NCBI GenBank assembly: GCA_015295885.1
Contig: DVEE01000560.1
Coordinates: 1 to 10,975 of the forward strand
Reading direction: 5' to 3'
Length of the DNA: 10,975 nt
Source: Leptolyngbyaceae cyanobacterium M65_K2018_010
GTDB lineage: Bacteria; Cyanobacteriota; Cyanobacteriia; Phormidesmidales; Phormidesmidaceae
Under the pieces are notes generated by a model, which did no database searches, was not told the DNA's origin, and worked only from the letters and a program-made list of their open reading frames with translations. A program made the position numbers and the translations under genes. Shown in pieces: positions 5,310 through 10,975 of the stretch. The stretch's first letter is position 1. The number at the start of each line of letters is the position of its first letter.

Positions 5310-7151
5310 GTGAATAAACGGTGGAGAAATGCAGGTCTGTACGCTCTGTTGGTTGTCGTAGTCATCGCTCTAGCTACGGCAATCTTTGATGGCTCCGGTC
5401 AAGAGACCCAGACCTGGCCCTATAGCAAGTTTTTAGATGCGGTGCAGACCAGTCAAATTGAGCGGGTCAGCATTAGCGCCGATCGTACCCGGGCTCGGTT
5501 TACTGACCCGGCTGGTAATGGGCAAATCGTCGTCAATCTGCCCAACGACCCAGAACTGATCAGCACCCTGGAAAACAACAATGTCGACATCGTGGTCGTA
5601 CCCCAGAGCGATGATAGTGTCTGGGTACGGGCCTTCAGTACGTTGTTGATTCCCGTCCTGTTGCTGGTAGTGTTGTTCTTTGTTCTGCGCCGGGCCCAGA
5701 ATGGCCCCGGAAGTCAGGCCATGAACTTTGGCAAGTCGAAGGCGCGGGTCCAGATGGAGCCCCAAACCCAGGTCACCTTTGGCGATGTGGCCGGGATTGA
5801 ACAGGCCAAGCTCGAGTTGACTGAGGTGGTGGACTTTCTGAAGAACGCGGATCGCTTCACCGCCGTGGGTGCCAAGATTCCCAAGGGGGTGCTGCTGGTG
5901 GGGCCACCGGGGACCGGCAAGACCCTGCTGGCTAAGGCAGTGGCCGGGGAAGCCGGTGTGCCCTTCTTTTCCATCTCCGGTTCTGAGTTCGTGGAAATGT
6001 TCGTGGGGGTGGGCGCCTCCCGCGTGCGCGACCTGTTTGAGCAGGCCAAGGCCAATGCCCCCTGTATCGTCTTCATTGATGAAATTGACGCTGTCGGTCG
6101 TCAGCGCGGGGCGGGCCTGGGCGGCGGCAACGATGAGCGGGAACAAACCCTAAACCAACTGCTCACCGAGATGGATGGTTTTGAGGGCAACACTGGCATC
6201 ATCATTATCGCCGCCACCAACCGGCCCGACGTGCTGGATGCGGCGCTGCTGCGGCCCGGTCGTTTTGACCGTCAGGTGGTGGTCGATCGCCCCGACTATG
6301 CCGGTCGTCTGGAAATTCTCAACGTCCACGCCCGCGGCAAGACCTTTGCCAAGGATGTGGATTTGCAGAAGATTGCCCGTCGTACCCCTGGCTTTACTGG
6401 CGCAGACCTGTCTAACCTACTGAATGAGGCGGCCATTCTGGCGGCCCGGCGCAACCTGACTGAAATCTCCATGGATGAGGTCAACGATGCCATCGATCGG
6501 GTGCTGGCCGGTCCGGAGAAAAAAGATCGGGTGATGAGCGAAAAGCGCAAGGAATTGGTGGCCTACCACGAAGCCGGCCATGCCCTGGTGGGGGCGCTGA
6601 TGCCCGACTACGACCCGGTGCAGAAAATCAGCATCATCCCCCGCGGTCGGGCCGGCGGGCTGACCTGGTTTACTCCCAGCGAAGATCGCCTGGAGTCGGG
6701 CCTTTACTCCCGCTCCTATCTGCAAAATCAGATGGCCGTGGCCCTGGGCGGGCGCATTGCCGAAGAAATCGTCTTTGGCGAAGAGGAAGTCACCACCGGC
6801 GCCTCTAACGACCTGCAACAGGTGGCCCGTGTCGCCCGTCAGATGGTCACCCGCTTTGGCATGAGCGATAAGCTGGGGCCGGTAGCCCTAGGTCGCCAGC
6901 AGGGCAACATGTTCCTGGGCCGCGACATCGCCGCTGAGCGTGATTTCTCTGAGGAAACCGCCGCTACCATCGATGAGGAAGTACGATCGCTGGTGGATGA
7001 AGCCTACCGGCGTGCCAAGGATGTACTCACTGGCAATCGCCACATCCTCGATCAACTGGCTCGTATGCTGGTGGATAAGGAAACCGTAGATGCCGACGAG
7101 TTACAGCAACTCCTGGCCAGCAGCGATGTGCGCATGGCTTCGATTGCCTAG
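5310..7151 (+). CDS. ftsH: ATP-dependent zinc metalloprotease FtsH (FtsH1/FtsH3-like)
   Basis: This 613-residue, membrane-anchored AAA+ protease is full length for the family. A first transmembrane helix (about 8-26) is followed by a lumenal/periplasmic domain (27-107), a second helix (about 109-127) and the AAA+ domain: Walker A GPPGTGKT at 198-205, Walker B VFIDEID at 254-260, and the second region of homology TNRPDVLDAALLRPGRFD at 303-320. The peptidase has the zinc motif HEAGH at 420-424 (catalytic E421), with D501 in ASNDLQQ as the likely third ligand. In cyanobacteria such proteases degrade damaged photosystem II D1 and other membrane proteins. The N-terminus (MNKRWRNAGLYALL) resembles the Synechocystis FtsH1/FtsH3 group rather than FtsH2 or FtsH4; this subtype call is from memory. 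The GTG start is supported by GGAGG (5295-5299), ten bases upstream. The gene appears monocistronic. Confidence 0.97.
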   Translation: MNKRWRNAGLYALLVVVVIALATAIFDGSGQETQTWPYSKFLDAVQTSQIERVSISADRTRARFTDPAGNGQIVVNLPNDPELISTLENNNVDIVVVPQSDDSVWVRAFSTLLIPVLLLVVLFFVLRRAQNGPGSQAMNFGKSKARVQMEPQTQVTFGDVAGIEQAKLELTEVVDFLKNADRFTAVGAKIPKGVLLVGPPGTGKTLLAKAVAGEAGVPFFSISGSEFVEMFVGVGASRVRDLFEQAKANAPCIVFIDEIDAVGRQRGAGLGGGNDEREQTLNQLLTEMDGFEGNTGIIIIAATNRPDVLDAALLRPGRFDRQVVVDRPDYAGRLEILNVHARGKTFAKDVDLQKIARRTPGFTGADLSNLLNEAAILAARRNLTEISMDEVNDAIDRVLAGPEKKDRVMSEKRKELVAYHEAGHALVGALMPDYDPVQKISIIPRGRAGGLTWFTPSEDRLESGLYSRSYLQNQMAVALGGRIAEEIVFGEEEVTTGASNDLQQVARVARQMVTRFGMSDKLGPVALGRQQGNMFLGRDIAAERDFSEETAATIDEEVRSLVDEAYRRAKDVLTGNRHILDQLARMLVDKETVDADELQQLLASSDVRMASIA

Positions 7152-7173
7152 GTCACTACCTGCATAGATTGCT

Positions 7174-7209
7174 AAACCCCAAGGTTCTGGTAGAACCTTG
7201 GGGTTTTCT
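7174..7209 (+). terminator. Rho-independent terminator of ftsH
   Basis: A perfect 14-pair stem (AAACCCCAAGGTTC at 7174-7187 with GAACCTTGGGGTTT at 7193-7206) encloses the five-base loop TGGTA and runs into TTTTCTT. It starts 22 bases after the ftsH stop. It is the clearest intrinsic terminator in the window. Confidence 0.92.
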
Positions 7210-7344
7210 TAGGCCTGTTGTGAACTGGAGAATAGTAACCTTTGGGCCACCTAAACCGAGTCGTGACCTGCGGTTAACCCCAGTTGGAGATCCAGCCATC
7301 CCCTCCGTGAGAGAAGTGCCCGGAGAGAGCTGCCCGGCGGGCGG

Positions 7345-7372
7345 TTGAGTCAAAACGGCTGCAGACTGTAAT
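7345..7372 (+). promoter_or_regulatory. Promoter-like hexamers in the ftsH downstream gap
   Basis: TTGAGT (7345-7350) and TGTAAT (7367-7372) are separated by 16 bases and resemble a sigma-70 -35/-10 pair. No gene starts downstream on this strand before the convergent aminotransferase gene, so if active it would drive a non-coding transcript or an antisense RNA. Confidence 0.3.
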
Positions 7373-7418
7373 CCGCTAGACAGGGCGAGAGCCTCACATT
7401 TATGGTGATGGACCCACC

Positions 7419-7442
7419 CCGACCTCTCCCAGGAGAGGTCGG
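7419..7442. repeat. Strong hairpin CCGACCTCTC/GAGAGGTCGG
   Basis: Ten perfect pairs (7419-7428 with 7433-7442) enclose the four-base loop CCAG. The hairpin lies about 100 bases beyond the stop of the minus-strand aminotransferase gene and about 40 bases after the putative start site from the promoter-like pair. No T-run follows on either strand, so it is not a canonical intrinsic terminator, though it could end or stabilise a transcript. Confidence 0.55.
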
Positions 7443-7544
7443 ACAGCGAGCCTAGGGTTGCCGGGAATTTTCCTATCCCAGACCCAGGTTGCTCACCATC
7501 CCATTCCCTGGCCTAATTCGGCGGAGGTGGTCAGGGGTGAGAGG

Positions 7545-8696
7545 CTAGGCCAGCAAAATCTGCCCGGCGGCGTTGACCCCGGCCCCAGGGGTGAACTGGT
7601 CGTAGCCCAGGTGGGTGAGGGTGGCTTCGAGGGCCGCTACAGCACTTAAAATGTCGCGATCGCAGACAAAGCCCAGGTGACCAATCCGAAAGATTTTGCC
7701 CTTCAGGTGGTCCTGACCGCCGGCGAGGGCAATGTCAAACCGCTTTTTCATCACCGATCGCACCTGCTCCGCATCCACCTGTTGGGGCATGACGGCGGTA
7801 ATGGCGGGGCTGGCAGAGTCATCGGCCCCAAACAGGGGCAGGTTGAGGGCGGCCATGGCGGCCCGGGTGGCGCGCCGCTGGCGATCGTGGCGGGCAAAGA
7901 TGGCCTCCAGCCCTTCCTTTTTCATCATCTGCAGGGCTGCCTGGAGGGCGAAAAAGAGGTTCACCGGGGGCGTGAAGGGAGTGGTATTTTTGGCCCCGTC
8001 CTTACGGTAGGGCCCCAGGTCTAGGTAGAACTTGGGTAGGTTAGCGGTTTCGTAGGCCGCCCAGGCTCTGGGCCCAACGCTGACAAAGGCCAGCCCCGGC
8101 GGAATCATGTAGCCCTTTTGGGAACCAGAGGCCACCACATCCAGCCCCCAGGCATCCACGGGCACCGGACAGGCCCCCATGCTGGTCACCGCATCCACCA
8201 TGATCAGCGCCTGACCGTGGGCCTTGACGTGGGCATTGATGGTTTCCAGGTCGTTGAGGACGCCGGTGGAGGTTTCGCTGTGGGTGAGGATGACCGCCTT
8301 AATGGACTTATCGGTATCGGCCTCCAGGGCCGCCTTAAAGTCATCGGGGTTCAGAGGCTTACCCCACTCGGCGGTAATTTCCTGGGTTTCCAGGCCGTAG
8401 GCACGGGCTACCTTGCCCCAGCGCTCGCCAAACTTGCCGTTGTTGCCCACCAACACCCGATCGCCCTGGCTGAGGAAGTTAATGATCCCGGCTTCCATGG
8501 CACCGGTACCGCTGGCCGCCAAGATCAGCACATCATTTTGGGTCTGATGTAGCCACTTGAGGTTCTCCGTCACCTCGGCCATGAGGGCACTAAACTCGCC
8601 GCTACGGTGACCCATGGGGTGCTTAGCCATAGCCAAGAGCACCTGCTCTGGCACCGGCGTTGGCCCCGGAATCATTAGCATTAATTTGTTATCCAT
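7545..8696 (-). CDS. Class V aminotransferase, alanine/serine-glyoxylate type (sll1559-like)
   Basis: This is a 383-residue fold-type I PLP enzyme. The visible marks are the N-terminal PGPTPVPEQVL (10-20) with HPMGHRS (26-32), ASGTGAMEAG (61-70) for the cofactor phosphate, D168 in MVDAVTSMG for the pyridine nitrogen, and the Schiff-base lysine K194 in SGSQKGYMIPPG. R337 in FRIGHLG is the conserved substrate-carboxylate arginine of this group. The family transfers amino groups from alanine or serine to glyoxylate, which in a cyanobacterium fits glycine formation in photorespiratory 2-phosphoglycolate recycling. Homologues are often labelled 'soluble hydrogenase 42 kDa subunit'; nothing in the sequence (no metal-cluster motif) supports hydrogenase activity. 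Preferred amino donor is not readable. The ATG at 8696 has no clear Shine-Dalgarno. It is divergent from pgm, with 212 bases between the starts. Confidence 0.92.
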   Translation of the reverse strand: MDNKLMLMIPGPTPVPEQVLLAMAKHPMGHRSGEFSALMAEVTENLKWLHQTQNDVLILAASGTGAMEAGIINFLSQGDRVLVGNNGKFGERWGKVARAYGLETQEITAEWGKPLNPDDFKAALEADTDKSIKAVILTHSETSTGVLNDLETINAHVKAHGQALIMVDAVTSMGACPVPVDAWGLDVVASGSQKGYMIPPGLAFVSVGPRAWAAYETANLPKFYLDLGPYRKDGAKNTTPFTPPVNLFFALQAALQMMKKEGLEAIFARHDRQRRATRAAMAALNLPLFGADDSASPAITAVMPQQVDAEQVRSVMKKRFDIALAGGQDHLKGKIFRIGHLGFVCDRDILSAVAALEATLTHLGYDQFTPGAGVNAAGQILLA

Positions 8697-8908
8697 AGCT
8701 GGCTACCCACTTTGCTTCTGCAATTAATACGGAATACCAGCTTACCAACATCCCCCAACCCTCGGCGAATTTTTCCGGGTCTTGTAAGAACTGTCAGGAA
8801 ACAGAAACGACGGCACCTCTTAACCTGAGCTTACGGTTTGTCCCCTAGGTTGAGTAGAAGCTTATCCTGGGGTTGCACCTAGTTCACCTCTGCGCAAACG
8901 TTAACCCT

Positions 8909-10543
8909 ATGAGAATTCAAACCATTCCTACTCAGCCCTTTACCGACCAAAAGCCTGGCACCTCTGGGTTGCGGAAAAAGGTGAAGGTATTTCAACAGCC
9001 TCACTACCTGGAAAACTTTATCCAGTCGATTTTCAATAGTCTGGAGGGCTACCAAAATCAGACCCTGGTGGTGGGTGGCGATGGCCGTTACTACAACCGT
9101 GAGGCCATTCAAATCATTCTGAAGATGGCGGCGGCCAACGGGTTTGGCCGGGTGATGGTGGGCCTAGAGGGCATTCTCTCTACCCCGGCGGCCTCCTGCA
9201 TCATTCGCAAAAATAAAGCCTTTGGCGGCATTATCCTCTCCGCCAGCCACAACCCCGGGGGCCCCACCGAAGACTTTGGCGTCAAGTACAACATCGCCAA
9301 TGGGGGCCCGGCTCCAGCGAATATTACCGACGCTATCTACGAGTGCAGCCAGGTGATCACGGAATACAAAATTCTAGAGGCCTCGGATATTGACCTCAGC
9401 CGGGTGGCCAGCCACAGCCTGGGCGCTATGACCGTGGAGGTGATTGATTCGGTCATCGACTACGGCGCCCTGATGGAGACCCTGTTCGACTTTGGCCAGA
9501 TTAAGCAACTCCTCTCCGGCGGCCAATTCCGGTTCTGTATGGATGCCCTCCATGCGGTGACGGGCCCCTACGCCAAGGCGCTGTTTGAGCGGCGGCTGAA
9601 TGCGCCCGCGGGCACGGTGGTGAATGGGGTGCCCCTGGAAGACTTTGGCGGCGGCCACCCCGACCCGAACCTGGTCTATGCCCACGACCTGGTGGAGGTG
9701 ATGTTTGGGGATAATGCCCCGGACTTTGGCGCCGCCTCCGATGGGGATGGCGATCGCAACATGGTACTGGGCAAAAATTTCTTCGTTACCCCCAGCGACA
9801 GCCTGGCGATTCTGGCCGCCAACGCCACCCTGGTACCCGGCTACCGCCAGGGGCTGGCCGGCATTGCCCGCTCGATGCCCACCAGTCAGGCCGCCGACCG
9901 AGTGGCGGAAAAGCTCGGCATCGACTGCTACGAAACTCCCACCGGTTGGAAGTTTTTCGGCAACCTGCTGGATGCGGGCAAGGCTACCCTCTGCGGGGAA
10001 GAGAGCTTTGGCACGGGCTCTAACCACATCCGGGAAAAGGATGGCCTCTGGGCGGTGCTGTTCTGGCTGAATATTCTGGCGGTGAAGCAGCAGTCCGTGG
10101 AAGCCATCGTCCGCGACCACTGGCGCACCTATGGCCGCAACTACTACTCTCGCCATGATTACGAGGGGGTAGAGAGCGATCGCGCCAACACCCTGATTAC
10201 CAACCTGCGCCAGAGTTTGGGCAGTATGCCAGGTAAAGCCTTTGGCCCCTACACCGTGGCCTACGCCGATGACTTTGCCTACACCGACCCGGTGGATGGC
10301 AGCGTGGCTGAGCAGCAAGGGATTCGCATTGGGTTTAGGGATGGCTCTCGCATCGTCTACCGCCTCTCGGGCACGGGCACCTCTGGCGCTACCCTGCGCC
10401 TCTACGTGGAGCGATTTGAACCCGATGGGGCCAAGCAGGACCAGGATACCCAGGCCGCCCTGGCGGATTTAATTCAACTGGCGGACGACATCGCCCAAAT
10501 TAAGACCCTCACCGGACGCGATCGGCCCACGGTGATTACCTAA
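8909..10543 (+). CDS. pgm: Phosphoglucomutase, alpha-D-glucose-1-phosphate specific
   Basis: This 544-residue cytosolic enzyme interconverts glucose-1-phosphate and glucose-6-phosphate, linking glycogen to central carbon metabolism. All four active-site loops of the phosphohexomutase family are visible: the phosphoserine loop SASHNPGG (111-118, catalytic S113), the Mg2+ loop DGDGDRN (278-284), the sugar-specificity loop GEESFG (363-368) and the phosphate-binding loop RLSGTGTSGATLRLY (485-499). The length and the eukaryote-like start (TQPFTDQKPGTSGLRKKV) place it with the PGM1-type enzymes common in cyanobacteria. I chose ATG 8909 because homologues begin with a short peptide before the QPFTDQKPGTSG motif. 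A TTG at 8873 would add 12 unsupported residues. It lies 312 bases upstream of glgP on the same strand, a functional pairing in glycogen breakdown. HIP1 sites lie inside the gene at 9750 and 10176. Confidence 0.97.
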   Translation: MRIQTIPTQPFTDQKPGTSGLRKKVKVFQQPHYLENFIQSIFNSLEGYQNQTLVVGGDGRYYNREAIQIILKMAAANGFGRVMVGLEGILSTPAASCIIRKNKAFGGIILSASHNPGGPTEDFGVKYNIANGGPAPANITDAIYECSQVITEYKILEASDIDLSRVASHSLGAMTVEVIDSVIDYGALMETLFDFGQIKQLLSGGQFRFCMDALHAVTGPYAKALFERRLNAPAGTVVNGVPLEDFGGGHPDPNLVYAHDLVEVMFGDNAPDFGAASDGDGDRNMVLGKNFFVTPSDSLAILAANATLVPGYRQGLAGIARSMPTSQAADRVAEKLGIDCYETPTGWKFFGNLLDAGKATLCGEESFGTGSNHIREKDGLWAVLFWLNILAVKQQSVEAIVRDHWRTYGRNYYSRHDYEGVESDRANTLITNLRQSLGSMPGKAFGPYTVAYADDFAYTDPVDGSVAEQQGIRIGFRDGSRIVYRLSGTGTSGATLRLYVERFEPDGAKQDQDTQAALADLIQLADDIAQIKTLTGRDRPTVIT

Positions 10544-10855
10544 CCACCCTGCCCAGACCCCTGGGTTCTGCCTCTCCTCCATGGCCCAACTCCCCAGGAG
10601 GCCACTGGCATGGTATCTGTCACGCCCCCCAGGCCTGGGTGGACTCGTGATTGCGCCCCCGCAGCCAGGGCCGGGGAGCGCTTCTTTATGGGGGCCTTCC
10701 CAGAGGGGCAACCCCAGGCTCACCCTGCCTAGCCCAGACGCTAAAACCTTGGCTGGTTTAAACCCTTTCATAACCTTTCCCCTCTACAGTGTCGAATGAG
10801 CAGAACCGCAGATTAGGACACTAGCGAACGTTGACCCAGCAGCGAGGAGACTCCC
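10544..10855. other. Intergenic region between pgm and glgP
   Basis: These 312 bases hold no convincing gene. A frame from 10581 to 10799 has a biased, Pro/Gly-rich product and no Shine-Dalgarno. Two perfect palindromes are visible: CCCAGGCCTGGG (10628-10639) and GGTTTAAACC (10755-10764), the second about 90 bases before the glgP ATG. No clear intrinsic terminator for pgm and no good -35/-10 pair for glgP was found, so whether glgP is read through from pgm or has its own promoter cannot be settled. The AT-rich part at 10741-10800 is the likeliest place for one. Confidence 0.5.
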
Positions 10856-10975
10856 ATGACCGCTTTTATCGACCGACCCAGCCCTCAAATCGAGGATGAT
10901 CGCACTGGCCTGAGTATCGAAACCCTACGGCGGGCCCTGGCCGACAACCTGTACTACATTCAGGGCAAGTGGCCC
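10856..10975 (+). CDS. glgP: Glycogen/starch/alpha-glucan phosphorylase, N-terminus (partial)
   Basis: The first 40 codons are present, ending at the window edge. The product starts MTAFIDRPSPQIEDDRTGLS and continues IETLRRALADNLYYIQGKWP. The stretch EDDRTGLS-ETL+RA--DNL-YIQGK is the conserved N-terminal opening of cyanobacterial glycogen phosphorylases, which cleave glycogen with phosphate to release glucose-1-phosphate. Catalytic and PLP-binding regions lie outside the window. The ATG is strongly supported by GAGGAG (10844-10849), six bases upstream. It follows pgm on the same strand, whose enzyme uses its product. Confidence 0.88.
   Translation, partial: MTAFIDRPSPQIEDDRTGLSIETLRRALADNLYYIQGKWP

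Larger units (their letters stand above)
7210..7544. other. Gene-free stretch between ftsH and the class V aminotransferase
   Basis: About 335 bases between the ftsH terminator and the convergent aminotransferase stop hold no convincing coding frame. Short frames here have no Shine-Dalgarno and no recognisable protein. The stretch holds a promoter-like hexamer pair (TTGAGT at 7345-7350 and TGTAAT at 7367-7372, 16-base spacer) and a strong hairpin at 7419-7442. Together they raise the possibility of a small RNA on the plus strand. I did not recognise tmRNA, RNase P RNA, SRP RNA or a known riboswitch. Confidence 0.5.

Noticed and set aside
5433..6146. A 237-codon open frame on the minus strand inside ftsH
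   Set aside because: It is antisense to the AAA+ domain of FtsH, has His/Gly-rich composition typical of shadow frames, and shows no motif.
7419..7442. The hairpin read as an intrinsic terminator for the minus-strand aminotransferase gene
   Set aside because: No T-tract follows on either strand and it is about 100 bases past the stop. I list it as a hairpin only.
9374..10318. A 314-codon open frame on the minus strand inside pgm
   Set aside because: It lies wholly antisense to a gene with all four phosphohexomutase motifs. Its product is a low-complexity shadow of GC-rich codons with no recognisable domain.
10581..10799. A 72-codon plus-strand frame in the pgm-glgP gap
   Set aside because: It is Pro/Gly/Leu-rich, has no Shine-Dalgarno, ends in what should be the glgP promoter region, and has no recognisable family.
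1..10975. A new defence, mobile or biosynthetic system in the window
   Set aside because: Every long gene belongs to a recognisable chromosomal family. There are no transposase, integrase, toxin, nuclease or repeat-spacer signatures, and base composition looks uniform.

Overview
The window looks like ordinary chromosomal DNA from a cyanobacterium, probably a filamentous or Leptolyngbya-type lineage with moderately high GC. Six copies of the HIP1 octamer GCGATCGC (247-254, 4070-4077, 5093-5100, 7656-7663, 9750-9757, 10176-10183) are a cyanobacterial signature. The proteins also fit families that are typical of, or largely confined to, cyanobacteria: an Npun_F5749/alr4036-type PPOX flavoprotein, a small two-helix membrane protein, a DnaK-like protein of about 530 residues, a thylakoid-type FtsH and an sll1559-like class V aminotransferase. 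The genus assignment is inference.

Layout. 2-217 (+) is the C-terminal BRCT end of DNA ligase LigA, cut by the window edge. It converges on a minus-strand pair: a small membrane protein (255-497) and, upstream of it, the PPOX-type FMN protein (617-1231). Divergent from these, the plus strand carries a CaCA cation antiporter (1372-2466), a possible 25-codon leader ORF (2492-2569), an Hsp70-family ATPase (2596-4188), a class IV PLP enzyme that may be aminodeoxychorismate lyase (4369-5169), and ftsH (5310-7151). ftsH has its own candidate promoter and a textbook intrinsic terminator. A 393-base gene-free stretch follows, with a promoter-like pair and a strong hairpin. The sll1559-like aminotransferase lies on the minus strand (7545-8696). 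Divergent from it, pgm (8909-10543) precedes the first 40 codons of glycogen phosphorylase glgP (10856 to the right edge).

How the genes fit together. pgm and glgP form a glycogen-breakdown pair: GlgP releases glucose-1-phosphate and Pgm converts it to glucose-6-phosphate. The divergent aminotransferase probably works in photorespiratory glyoxylate metabolism. FtsH handles thylakoid protein quality control. The remaining genes are unrelated housekeeping or poorly characterised functions. I see no mobile element, CRISPR array, tRNA or rRNA, and nothing resembling a defence or biosynthetic island. The points most worth checking are the leader ORF in front of the Hsp70 gene, the possible small RNA region downstream of ftsH, two strong palindromes near gene starts, and the atypical beginning of the visible LigA fragment.
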